A program made the position numbers and the translations under genes. From the NCBI GenBank assembly GCA_025453715.1, contig JALOPT010000019.1, forward strand, positions 1-15,341: 15,341 bases of DNA, read 5' to 3'. This DNA is from Methanoregulaceae archaeon. Lineage in GTDB: Archaea > Halobacteriota > Methanomicrobia > Methanomicrobiales > Methanospirillaceae. The notes under the pieces were generated by a model, which saw only the letters and a list, made by a program, of their open reading frames with translations, was not told the origin of the DNA and did not search any database. Shown here piece after piece: positions 1 to 7,496 of this stretch. Each line of letters starts with the position of its first letter. The first letter of the stretch is position 1.

Positions 1-2355
1 AAGAAGGCGGGTTATGACCCGATCTTCAGGCGTGTGGAGACGAGGGAGGATTTCCTCGCATATCTCGATCCGTCGCTTGAGGTAATCCTGGCAGATTACT
101 CTATGCCACAATTTGATGCACTGCTGGCACTCAGCCTTCTCCAGGAGAAAGGGTTTGATATTCCGTTTATCGTAGTCACCGGTGCTATCGGCGATGAAAT
201 CGCAATCGAGTGCATGAAACAGGGCGCATCCGATTATCTCCTGAAAGACCGGATGGCACGTCTTGGTATCGCAGTTTCACATGCTATTCTGGAAAAGCGG
301 TTGCGAGAAGAAAAACGCCAGACGGATGCCTCGCTGATAACATCTGAAGAAAAATTCAGGACGCTTTTCAACAATGCCAGTGATGGTATCATCATTCATG
401 ACCTTGATGCCCGGATCCTTGAAGTGAACCGGGTCACCTGTGAACGGTTGGGGTATTCACGTGACGAACTTCTGCTGATGTCGCTGATGGATATCGAATC
501 CCCGGATTATGCGGCAATGGTGAAAGGAAAAATACAGGAACTTCTTATCGAGAAACACCTTTTCTTTGAGGGGGCCCATATTAGCCGGGACGGGTCGATA
601 ATACCCATTGAACTGTCAAGTCGTCTCATCCAGTATGAGGGCCAGCCGGCCGTCCTCTCCATAACCCGTGATATAACGATCAGAAAACGGGCAGAAGAAG
701 CATTAAAGCGACTGAATGAGGAACTTGAAGCCCGTGTTGATGAACGTACCAGGAACCTCCAGGAGGAGATTTATGAGCGGAAAAAAACGGAGAAGGCGCT
801 CGATGAGAGCCGCAGGATGCTCGTTACCCTCCTCTCCAATCTTCCCGGTATGGCATACCGGCGCCAGAACAGGTCTGACTGGCCGATGGAATTTGTTAGT
901 GACGGGTGCTTCTTACTGACGGGATATGAACCGGAGGAGTTATCCGGAGGTAACCGGTTTTACGGTGATCTCATCCATCCAAAAGACCGTGATATGGTCT
1001 GGAGCAGCGTTCAGAAAGCAATTGAACAGAAACGCCCCTTTACGATCACTTATCGCATTACTTGCGCGGATAATACTGAAAAGTGGGTGTGGGAACAGGG
1101 TTGTGGGGTATTCGACAGTGAAGAAACCCTGCTCGCACTTGAGGGATTTATCATTGACACAACCGAACGGAAGCTGCGGGAATATGAGATCAAGGAAAAA
1201 GCTCACCAGCTTGCCGTCATTAATGATATCGTTACCACAATTTCACCAACCCAGCCATTCCAGGTTATTTTCAGGAAGAGTATGGACCGGCTTTCGAAGC
1301 ACCTTGGATTCGATCTTGCAGCCGTGTTCATGTATGATCCACGCAGGAGGGAATTTGAGTGCCGGCATACTACGGGAAATCCCATCCTTGAATCGTTTTC
1401 CACAAAATTCCATACGATCAGGATCGATAACGTGGATTTTGCACCGCTTTTATTCCATCGCCGGGCGCTCTATTTTGAAGGGTCCGGCATACTCAGTGAC
1501 CTCCTGGATAGCGGGCTTAAATCTGCAGCTGCCGTTCCCATCAGGACTGATTCAAAGGTTGTCGGTATCATTTTTGTCGGGAGGCTGCAAAATGATACGT
1601 TCGATGAAACAGATAAGGCTATCCTCGAAGCGCTCGGGGAAAAAGTCGGCAGGGTAATTGAAGAAGCCACGCTGCACGCGGAACTTAAACGGCTCCACGA
1701 AGAAGCGAACCTGTATCTCGATATCCTCGTCCATGATATCAACGATGCAAATACCCGTTCGTTCGGGTATATTGACATCCTAACTGAAATGCTCAACGGG
1801 AAACTGAAAGAGTACGCGTTAACGACGCGGAAAGGGATAGAAGAAAGTATCGAGATAATCAGGAAAGTGACATTGATCCGCCGTATCAGGGAAAAAACGA
1901 CGGAGCTTGCCCCGGTGGACCTCGATGCAATTATCCGGACGGAGATGCTCCGGAACCGGAATATAACCCTCTTTTATGAAAAAAAAGGTATACTGGTCAT
2001 GGCAGATGACCTCCTTTCGGAAATTTTTGCCAACCTTCTTGGAAATTCGGTGACATTCGGTGGGCCGTTTGTCACGATATGGGTTAATGCAAAACAAAAC
2101 GGGGAAACGGTAACGGTAACAGTTTCCGATAATGGTCCGGGGATCCCGGACCCGGTAAAACCGAAATTATTTGTCAATTCACAAAAAGGCACTTCAAGGG
2201 GAAATGCCAAGGGGCTTGGCCTGTATATTGTAAAGATGCTCCTTGACCGGTACGGCGGGAAGATTAAGGTCAGCGACCGCGTAGAGAATGACCCCTCACA
2301 AGGCGTGGCAATGACATTTACGTTAAAAGCGGTGCAGGAAAATAACCTCCAGTGA
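1..2355 (+). CDS. Hybrid sensor histidine kinase, REC-PAS-PAS-GAF-kinase (5' end missing)
   Basis: This is a cytoplasmic two-component signalling protein; no membrane segment is visible. The reading frame is open from base 1, so the gene starts upstream. A GTG at 34 is only an internal codon, because the receiver domain already runs before it. Domains in order: a REC domain lacking about its first 25 residues, with phospho-acceptor Asp at 94-96 in the motif ADYSMPQFD and Lys in YLLKD near 240; a PAS domain (about 345-680); a coiled coil; a second PAS domain with PAC tail (about 810-1180); a GAF domain (about 1200-1665); and a kinase module. The H box is LVHDINDAN with His at 1732-1734. The N box is NLLGNSVTF near 2030, the G1 box DNGPGIP near 2130, and the G2 box GLGLYIV near 2212. 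The H box lacks the Pro of the usual HELRTP and resembles a form common in Methanomicrobiales kinases. The ligand and the output partner cannot be read from the sequence. Confidence 0.93.
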   Translation, partial: KKAGYDPIFRRVETREDFLAYLDPSLEVILADYSMPQFDALLALSLLQEKGFDIPFIVVTGAIGDEIAIECMKQGASDYLLKDRMARLGIAVSHAILEKRLREEKRQTDASLITSEEKFRTLFNNASDGIIIHDLDARILEVNRVTCERLGYSRDELLLMSLMDIESPDYAAMVKGKIQELLIEKHLFFEGAHISRDGSIIPIELSSRLIQYEGQPAVLSITRDITIRKRAEEALKRLNEELEARVDERTRNLQEEIYERKKTEKALDESRRMLVTLLSNLPGMAYRRQNRSDWPMEFVSDGCFLLTGYEPEELSGGNRFYGDLIHPKDRDMVWSSVQKAIEQKRPFTITYRITCADNTEKWVWEQGCGVFDSEETLLALEGFIIDTTERKLREYEIKEKAHQLAVINDIVTTISPTQPFQVIFRKSMDRLSKHLGFDLAAVFMYDPRRREFECRHTTGNPILESFSTKFHTIRIDNVDFAPLLFHRRALYFEGSGILSDLLDSGLKSAAAVPIRTDSKVVGIIFVGRLQNDTFDETDKAILEALGEKVGRVIEEATLHAELKRLHEEANLYLDILVHDINDANTRSFGYIDILTEMLNGKLKEYALTTRKGIEESIEIIRKVTLIRRIREKTTELAPVDLDAIIRTEMLRNRNITLFYEKKGILVMADDLLSEIFANLLGNSVTFGGPFVTIWVNAKQNGETVTVTVSDNGPGIPDPVKPKLFVNSQKGTSRGNAKGLGLYIVKMLLDRYGGKIKVSDRVENDPSQGVAMTFTLKAVQENNLQ

Positions 2356-2394
2356 CAGGGGCAATCTTATATTGACTTTTTGGCGCATGTTACC

Positions 2395-2403
2395 CTTATA
2401 TAC
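2395..2403 (+). promoter_or_regulatory. TATA-like box upstream of manC
   Basis: The string CTTATATAC resembles an archaeal box A. Initiation about 25 bases downstream would give a leader of roughly 60-70 bases before the ATG at 2491. A second, weaker candidate (TCTTATATTG, 2365-2374) lies just after the kinase stop. No factor B recognition element stands out. Confidence 0.4.
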
Positions 2404-2405
2404 AC

Positions 2406-2452
2406 CACTGTTCCAGTGTCTGCCTCACCTTTCCGTGAAAGGACAGGAACAG
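2406..2452 (+). promoter_or_regulatory. Structured region ahead of manC with nested inverted repeats
   Basis: Two perfect small hairpins sit side by side: CACTG-TTC-CAGTG (2406-2418) and CCTTTC-CGT-GAAAGG (2428-2442). A longer-range pairing, CTGTTCC (2408-2414) with GGAACAG (2446-2452), would enclose the second hairpin and is mutually exclusive with the first. The arrangement could be a regulatory leader or a terminator/processing site for the upstream kinase transcript; the sequence does not decide. Confidence 0.4.
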
Positions 2453-2490
2453 ATATGAGAGAAGAATCTCTAATAATGGCATGAATAACG

Positions 2491-3846
2491 ATGAGTTCCC
2501 TCAAATCCGTGATCCTTGCAGGGGGTGTCGGTACAAGACTATGGCCCCTTTCGCGGACGTACCAGCCAAAACAATTCCTGAAGATTGACGGGTATTCCCT
2601 GTTCCAGGAGACTTTTCTCCGCGCTCTCCGCCTGTGTAAACCCGCAGATATTATTATCGTTACCAATGAGGTCCACCAGTATCTCGTCAGGAACCAGATC
2701 GAAGAACTGGGGTATGTCTTTCCGGAATTACAGGTCCTTAAAGAACCGGTGGGTAAGAATACCCTTCCTGCAATCACCTGGGCAATGTCCGAGATCCTGA
2801 AGCGGTTTGGTGAGTCAGATGTTGTCATCTTTCCAAGCGATCACAAGCTCGGGGAGTCAGCAACGGACGAAATCAAAGGGGCTGTAGGGATTGCGGGGGA
2901 TTATCTTGTCCTGTTTGGGATCCCCCCGACTCACCCGAATACCGGGTACGGGTACATCGCACAGGGGGCCCCGCTCTCCACCGGTTTCAGGGTGCTGGAA
3001 TTTAAAGAAAAACCAGACCTTCCTACTGCTGAACAGTACATGGCCTCCGGGTATCTCTGGAACAGCGGGATGTTTCTTTTCTCGACGAAAATGTTTTTCC
3101 AGGAACTTGGGAAATACCAGCTGGAATTCCGGCAGTCTTTTGAAAATAACGAACCTGATTACCAGGCTCTCCCCTCACTGTCCATCGATTACGGCCTGCT
3201 TGAAAAATCCGGCCAGGTGGCCGTTGTACCTCTCAAGGCACCCTGGACAGATTTAGGTACATTCCAGGCGTGGTACGAGTACCGCGACCATGATCCTGCA
3301 GGTAATAGCGGCGAGGCAGAATACCTCGATGCAACGGGTAATTTTGTCTCTGCACCGGGAAGGAAAGTTGCACTCATTGGTGTAAAAGACCTCGTGGTCG
3401 TTGATACGGGGGATGCCCTCCTTGTTGCTGATACGGTCCAGAGTGGCAGGGTCAACGAGCTGGTCAGGCGCCTGAAGGATAAAGGTGACCCGGTTGTTGA
3501 TTATCCCCTGCAGGTGCAACGGCCGTGGGGTTCATATATCGAGCTTGAACGGTCACAATTTTTCCGGATCAAACGGCTTACTGTAAAGCCAGGCGAACAG
3601 CTGTCCCTCCAGAAACACCTTCACCGAAGTGAGCACTGGATCGTGGTGAGTGGTATGGCTGATGTGCAGCTTGACGGAAAAAAGCACCAGTTCAGGCGCG
3701 GTGAAAGCACGTATGTTCCCGAAGGTGTGAAACACCGGTTGGGAAACTCCGGAAAGATCCCTCTCGAGGTAATCGAAGTACAGATCGGGGAGTACCTTGA
3801 GGAAGATGATATCATCCGGTTCAATGACCGGTACATGCGATCATAA
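2491..3846 (+). CDS. manC: Bifunctional mannose-1-phosphate guanylyltransferase / mannose-6-phosphate isomerase
   Basis: The protein makes GDP-mannose from mannose-1-phosphate and GTP, and its C-terminal cupin is of the type that interconverts fructose-6-phosphate and mannose-6-phosphate. At 451 residues it is slightly short of the 470-480 usual for ManC/AlgA-type enzymes. The nucleotidyltransferase domain (about 1-270) has the signature AGGVGTRLWPLSR (10-22) followed by PKQFL, FPSDHKL (114-120), FKEKP (171-175), and NSGMFLF (191-197). The isomerase domain (about 340-451) has RPWGSY (344-349), LQKHLHRSEHW (373-383, candidate metal ligands) and the closing IGEYLEEDDIIRFNDRY. The ATG at 2491 is chosen because the family's N-terminal beta strand begins there; no good Shine-Dalgarno sequence is seen. 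It converges on the GDP-mannose dehydratase-like gene two bases away, which would use its product. Membership of a bifunctional type II family is clear; activity of both halves is inferred. Confidence 0.94.
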   Translation: MSSLKSVILAGGVGTRLWPLSRTYQPKQFLKIDGYSLFQETFLRALRLCKPADIIIVTNEVHQYLVRNQIEELGYVFPELQVLKEPVGKNTLPAITWAMSEILKRFGESDVVIFPSDHKLGESATDEIKGAVGIAGDYLVLFGIPPTHPNTGYGYIAQGAPLSTGFRVLEFKEKPDLPTAEQYMASGYLWNSGMFLFSTKMFFQELGKYQLEFRQSFENNEPDYQALPSLSIDYGLLEKSGQVAVVPLKAPWTDLGTFQAWYEYRDHDPAGNSGEAEYLDATGNFVSAPGRKVALIGVKDLVVVDTGDALLVADTVQSGRVNELVRRLKDKGDPVVDYPLQVQRPWGSYIELERSQFFRIKRLTVKPGEQLSLQKHLHRSEHWIVVSGMADVQLDGKKHQFRRGESTYVPEGVKHRLGNSGKIPLEVIEVQIGEYLEEDDIIRFNDRYMRS

Positions 3847-3848
3847 TG

Positions 3849-5081
3849 TTATTCCCTGTATGCCGGGTCTGAAAAGAATGCAATCTGGTCCCGGATAATA
3901 TCCTCGACCCTGCAAGATACCTTAAACCCGATTTTTTGAATTTTCCGTGTATCCGCAAGGAGAATGGGGACCTCGGCCGGCCGGAATTTCCCCGGGTCGA
4001 AAACAACAGGGATAGTTCCTTTCGATGTCCTGACTTTTATTCCTCCATCTTCAAGAAGGTATTCTGCATCCCCCGCAAGCAGCATGCTGTCAAGTTTTGT
4101 TTTCCGGAACGTCACACCAAACATCGGTGTGGCGTCTGTTGCAGTCGGGCTCTTTATCACTTTTCCGCCGCCAGATGCTTCTATCTCCTGCACCGGAAAT
4201 CCTGCAGCCTCGAGACTCATGAGAATATATGACAACACCGAGGTGGTCTGCATCGTTCCGAGGTTGTAGACATCACCGTATACTCCCCGTGTGGCAAGGA
4301 TGCAGTAACCGCGTACAACGTCATCGATGTGAGACCAGTCCCGGAACGCGTTCACATTGCCAATTGAGAGGGAACCGGTTTCACCGGCAGCCAGCTGTAC
4401 TACCTGCCGCGCGATAACGGCGGTGACAAACATGGCCCCCCGGCCTGCGCCTTCGTGGTTAAATGTTCGTGAAACAACCCCTTTAACGCCATAACTGTGA
4501 AAATAATTCCTTGTCAGGTGGTCCCCGAAAACTTTGCTAACGGCGTAAGGGGACATCGGCCTGAGCGGGTTTGTTTCCGAGATTGGTACTTCGGGGATTT
4601 TTGGTTCCGGGAAGATGATGCCGTATTGCTTTTTCAGGTGCTCATACTGGAGCTCTGAACTTACGACCAGCCCATATTCATCTGAAGAGCCGGCAAATAC
4701 AACGACGGGGTCGCTTTCCCCGATCCTGACTGCTTCAAGGAGATTATTTGTCCCAATACAATTTGTCTGCATTGTTCCAAGTGGATCGGAAAATGACTTT
4801 GCAACAGAGGACTGGGCTGCTAGGTGAAAGACTACATCGGGGTCCGCAGTTTCAATTGCATTTTTCAGGCTCCCCGGGTTACCGAGGTCGCCAATTACCA
4901 TTGCCATTCCTGAGGCCCCCCGCGCACCTGTGTTTTCCCTGCGCAGGTCCCCGTTCATGGGTTTTCTTACCAGTCCGTAGACAATAGCTCCCTGGTCAAG
5001 GAGGTGGCGTGCAAGGTATGGCCCTGCAAATCCACCTGCACCTGTAATCAGTACCCGCCGATCGTTCCATCCTGTCGTCAT
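3849..5081 (-). CDS. GDP-mannose 4,6-dehydratase-like short-chain dehydrogenase/reductase
   Basis: This is a soluble, NAD(P)-dependent sugar-nucleotide enzyme of the extended SDR family. It probably converts GDP-mannose to GDP-4-keto-6-deoxymannose, the precursor of GDP-rhamnose or GDP-fucose. Visible motifs are the Rossmann fingerprint GAGGFAG (14-20), HLAAQSSV (86-93), GSSDEYG (131-137), the catalytic pair Tyr179-x3-Lys183 (YAVSK), FNHEGAGRG (207-215), and GNVNAFRDWSHIDDV (241-255). At 410 residues it is longer than the 320-370 typical of the family. The excess lies mainly in residues about 300-360, ahead of a recognisable C-terminal FRPAEVPILLADTRKIQKIGF stretch split over 366-386. The FNHE..RG string favours a dehydratase; a GDP-6-deoxymannose reductase (RMD) or another GDP-sugar enzyme remains possible. 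It converges with manC. A TATA-like TAATAGTAA on this strand (5103-5111) lies about 26 bases before the ATG, so the message may be leaderless. Confidence 0.85.
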   Translation of the reverse strand: MTTGWNDRRVLITGAGGFAGPYLARHLLDQGAIVYGLVRKPMNGDLRRENTGARGASGMAMVIGDLGNPGSLKNAIETADPDVVFHLAAQSSVAKSFSDPLGTMQTNCIGTNNLLEAVRIGESDPVVVFAGSSDEYGLVVSSELQYEHLKKQYGIIFPEPKIPEVPISETNPLRPMSPYAVSKVFGDHLTRNYFHSYGVKGVVSRTFNHEGAGRGAMFVTAVIARQVVQLAAGETGSLSIGNVNAFRDWSHIDDVVRGYCILATRGVYGDVYNLGTMQTTSVLSYILMSLEAAGFPVQEIEASGGGKVIKSPTATDATPMFGVTFRKTKLDSMLLAGDAEYLLEDGGIKVRTSKGTIPVVFDPGKFRPAEVPILLADTRKIQKIGFKVSCRVEDIIRDQIAFFSDPAYRE

Positions 5082-5102
5082 AGTCTTGCAAGCTTCACAG
5101 AG

Positions 5103-5111
5103 TTACTATTA
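5103..5111 (-). promoter_or_regulatory. TATA-like box for the GDP-mannose dehydratase-like gene
   Basis: On the minus strand this reads TAATAGTAA, centred about 26 bases upstream of the ATG at 5081. That is the spacing expected for a leaderless archaeal transcript. No Shine-Dalgarno sequence lies between them, which agrees. Confidence 0.4.
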
Positions 5112-5236
5112 GGTTAGCCCGCGTGTGATTATTGCTTTTGTTGTTGAACTGTAATTTTCGTGACTTTCCATTCTCCGCAAAGCCCGATCAGAGAGGGTAA
5201 TGATACAAGGCAGCAGATAGTTGTATGAATATACCC

Positions 5237-5244
5237 GGTGATCC
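5237..5244 (+). promoter_or_regulatory. Ribosome binding site that selects the GTG start at 5248
   Basis: GGTGATCC matches the extended anti-Shine-Dalgarno complement of archaeal 16S rRNA (GGAGGTGATC). It ends four bases before GTG 5248. An in-frame ATG at 5269 also sits just before the conserved VVHGPE motif, but it has no such site and is less likely. A weak TATA-like TAATGATACA (5198-5207) could drive the message. Confidence 0.6.
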
Positions 5245-5247
5245 AAC

Positions 5248-6297
5248 GTGCTTACAAACCCTCCTGTAATGGTTGTCCACGGCCCCGAGGTCTTCGACCT
5301 CGGACATGTAAGGTGGCTGGTAGCGCATGTAAAACCGGGCAGGACTATTGTTTCCGGGGTCATGGCCCGGACGGCTGCCGAGGAGTCCGGTCTCCCCCTT
5401 GAGTTTGCGGGGCGACCCCCTTCGGTCGTCATCAAAGACCTGGATGGTCCTGTATTTCTCGCAAATTGTGGCAAGACCCCGGAGTCAGGAAATATTTTTG
5501 GCCGGATTATTGCCGGGAGACTGCTCCCGAAGGGCCTTGTCCATCTTGAATGCAGTGACCGGATGATCTATGCCTGGAACGATGCAGATCTCCAGCTGGC
5601 AGGTCATTTATCCCGTGCAACAGGTTTTCGGGTTGAACAATGTACTGCCCTTCCCGACCAGGACGGGACGGGTCTGCGGCAAATCCGGGGGTGCATTCCA
5701 GGTGAGCCAGTCTTTGTGAACGGACTGGTCATCGGTACCGCTACCGCCTCTACTGTTGTAATCAGGGGTTTCGATGGCAGGATCGAACCGGTATCAGGGT
5801 TGCGCCCGAAACTCCATGGACTTGAGAAACTTGCCCGTCTTGGACCGGTGTTCCCTGCCAGGGCGTGGTGCAAGAGCGGGGTTATCAGGCGGCAGAATAC
5901 GCGTTTCCGGGAAGAGGTCCAAAGAGGGATTTCAACGGGCCGCGTGGTCCTGATAGACCATTGCGGGCATAGCCTGTACCAGGACCTTTATAGCGACGTC
6001 GCGGGGGTGCTCTCCATTGGTGACGACACTACCACGGTCTGCGGGCATATTTGTGCACACCGGGGTATCCCTGTATTTGGCATTGTCGACGGTGATGCGG
6101 ACGGGGTAATAACGCAACGGTTTGCACCTGGTTCAGTGGTAGTGCTTGTACAACCTGGTTGTGACGATACGCTCGGTCGTGAAATAGCAAAAAACATATC
6201 CACGGGACCGGTCCGGTGGGAGACATGGGTGGGTGCCCAGGTGTCTGCCATCGGGGCCAGGGGTTGTATCATATACCCGAAAGGAATTCTTAAATGA
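5248..6297 (+). CDS. Conserved archaeal protein of unknown function (DUF2117-like), first gene of nreA operon
   Basis: From memory this resembles the archaeal/methanogen family DUF2117; I cannot verify the assignment here. The 349-residue protein begins with a hydrophobic strand and the motif VVHGPEVFDLG (9-19). It has no signal peptide or membrane helix. Its C-terminal third contains GRVVLIDHCGH (231-241), IGDDTT (257-262) and VFGIVDGDADG (276-286). The order acidic residue after a hydrophobic strand, then SIGDDTT, then a hydrophobic strand ending in DGDxDG resembles the TOPRIM fold of DnaG-type primases, where the pattern is VEGxxD...G(T)...DGDxxG. Here the catalytic Glu would be an Asp (D237). 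The start is GTG at 5248, supported by a GGTGATCC ribosome binding site. The stop overlaps the nreA start as ATGA, which indicates translational coupling with a DNA-repair protein. Function is unknown; a nucleic-acid or nucleotide role is only an inference from that resemblance and from the operon. Confidence 0.85.
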   Translation: MLTNPPVMVVHGPEVFDLGHVRWLVAHVKPGRTIVSGVMARTAAEESGLPLEFAGRPPSVVIKDLDGPVFLANCGKTPESGNIFGRIIAGRLLPKGLVHLECSDRMIYAWNDADLQLAGHLSRATGFRVEQCTALPDQDGTGLRQIRGCIPGEPVFVNGLVIGTATASTVVIRGFDGRIEPVSGLRPKLHGLEKLARLGPVFPARAWCKSGVIRRQNTRFREEVQRGISTGRVVLIDHCGHSLYQDLYSDVAGVLSIGDDTTTVCGHICAHRGIPVFGIVDGDADGVITQRFAPGSVVVLVQPGCDDTLGREIAKNISTGPVRWETWVGAQVSAIGARGCIIYPKGILK

Positions 6298-7442
6298 TCT
6301 GCGCGACCTGTAAGGGGAAAGGAATGTGCGGACTCCCCCACTGCCCGGTAATGAAACGGTTTCATGCCCAGGTCCGGACAGCCCCCCTGAAGGAGTTCAC
6401 GGGGTCGTCCCCTTCACTGTTTATCGGCTCCCATGGGTACCCGGGTGTGACCGGGGGCCCCCTGCTGATCGATGATGCTGACAACCCGCCGTCCTGGGTC
6501 GCTTCAGGGCTCGGGATCGAGGATATCGTTAATCTAAGGGCCCGGACCATCAGGGGTACATCCCCGGTTGCCCCTTACCTCCCGGCCCTCCAGGAACTGG
6601 CTATTTCAAGTGTCCCTCTTGACGTGGAAGTCCGCTTTACACGCCCGGTCTCCTTTGACCTGACATTTGACGGTACGGTAGCCCCTGTCGGCCTTTCGGG
6701 AAGCCTCGAGAAAATGAAGGTGATAGACAACCCGAAAGTCCATCCATCTGTTGACCGGGTCACATCTGATACAGACCTGGCCGCCATGGGAGCATGCTCT
6801 GAACTCCACCAGTCCGGGATTGATGTATACCAGATCAGCCACCTGATGTCCGGCGGGCTCATTGGCAGGCGGAGGAGAGTCGTCCCGACGAGGTGGTCCA
6901 TTACCGCTGTTGATGATTCCGTTTCGAGCACCCTGAAGCAAAGGATTGCCCGTTACACGCCAGTGGATCATATCCGTGTATTCCCGCATGATCTCTATGG
7001 TAACCGGATTGTTGTCATGTTGCTACCAGGTGACTGGCGGTACGAGATGATTGAACGGTGGGAGGCAAAGAGCCTGTGGTCAGGCGAGTCGGACAGTATC
7101 ACTGTCGACCGGGAGGGGATGAAGAAGAAGGGGTATTCCCCGATCAGTGGTGCCTATTATTCTGCAAGACTTGCAGTTACCGAGTATCTTGAAGCATCAA
7201 GACAGTGTGCAAGAGTGATTGTGATCAGGAGTGTTTCAGCTGATTATTGGGCCCCGCTCGGTACCTGGGTAATCCGGGAGGCAACAAGAGCTGCCATGAA
7301 GCATCCCGGCATTACCTGTGAGACTGTTGATGAAGCTGCCAGGTTAGCGGGTCTTCTGTCCGGGTTTCCCGGGTGGGAAGGTTTCAGTACGCTCCTCCCT
7401 GAAATGCGCACACAGAGGACATTGTTTGATTTCAGGCCATGA
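6294..7442 (+). CDS. nreA: NreA-type archaeal DNA repair protein with PCNA-interacting tail
   Basis: This is a member of the Nre family (DUF650/DUF651), known from haloarchaeal genetics to take part in DNA damage repair and to carry a C-terminal PCNA-interaction motif. The 382 residues open with a likely zinc-binding knuckle using Cys3, Cys6, Cys12 and Cys17 (CATCKGKGMCGLPHCP). Family-like stretches follow, including FIGSHGYPGVTGGPL (43-57) and KGYSPISGAYYSARLAV in the C-terminal half. The protein ends with QRTLFDF (374-380) two residues from the C-terminus, a near-ideal PIP box (Q-x-x-L-x-x-F). The start codon overlaps the stop of the preceding gene (ATGA), with GGA nine bases upstream. It converges with the DNA ligase gene, another PCNA client. 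The biochemical activity of Nre proteins is not established from sequence. Confidence 0.92.
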   Translation: MICATCKGKGMCGLPHCPVMKRFHAQVRTAPLKEFTGSSPSLFIGSHGYPGVTGGPLLIDDADNPPSWVASGLGIEDIVNLRARTIRGTSPVAPYLPALQELAISSVPLDVEVRFTRPVSFDLTFDGTVAPVGLSGSLEKMKVIDNPKVHPSVDRVTSDTDLAAMGACSELHQSGIDVYQISHLMSGGLIGRRRRVVPTRWSITAVDDSVSSTLKQRIARYTPVDHIRVFPHDLYGNRIVVMLLPGDWRYEMIERWEAKSLWSGESDSITVDREGMKKKGYSPISGAYYSARLAVTEYLEASRQCARVIVIRSVSADYWAPLGTWVIREATRAAMKHPGITCETVDEAARLAGLLSGFPGWEGFSTLLPEMRTQRTLFDFRP

Positions 7443-7448
7443 AAAAAA
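7442..7448 (-). terminator. T-tract terminator of the DNA ligase gene
   Basis: Seven consecutive T on the minus strand lie about 50 bases beyond the ligase stop and overlap the end of nreA. A T-run is the usual archaeal intrinsic termination signal. The GC-rich stretch before it (7466-7480) has only very short self-complementary pieces. Confidence 0.4.
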
Positions 7449-7496
7449 GATGTTCACCTGGCAGGATACCGGGCCGGACTTGGAGACCAATGCCCC

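Noticed and set aside
34..36. GTG at 34 as the true start of the sensor kinase
   Set aside because: The receiver domain sequence continues in frame to base 1 (AGYDPIF...), and starting here would remove the beginning of its fold; the gene simply enters from outside the window.
2367..2828. A 153-codon open frame on the minus strand at the start of manC
   Set aside because: It is antisense to the well-supported nucleotidyltransferase domain, has no recognisable motif and an unnatural composition; a shadow frame.
5109..5474. A minus-strand open frame overlapping the start of the nreA-operon gene
   Set aside because: The plus-strand gene has a matching ribosome binding site and conserved motifs; the antisense frame shows only low-complexity residues.
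7466..7480. A GC-rich hairpin terminator between nreA and ligase
   Set aside because: The self-complementary pieces (CCGG-C-CCGG) leave a one-base loop and cannot fold; the T-run at 7442-7448 is the better signal.
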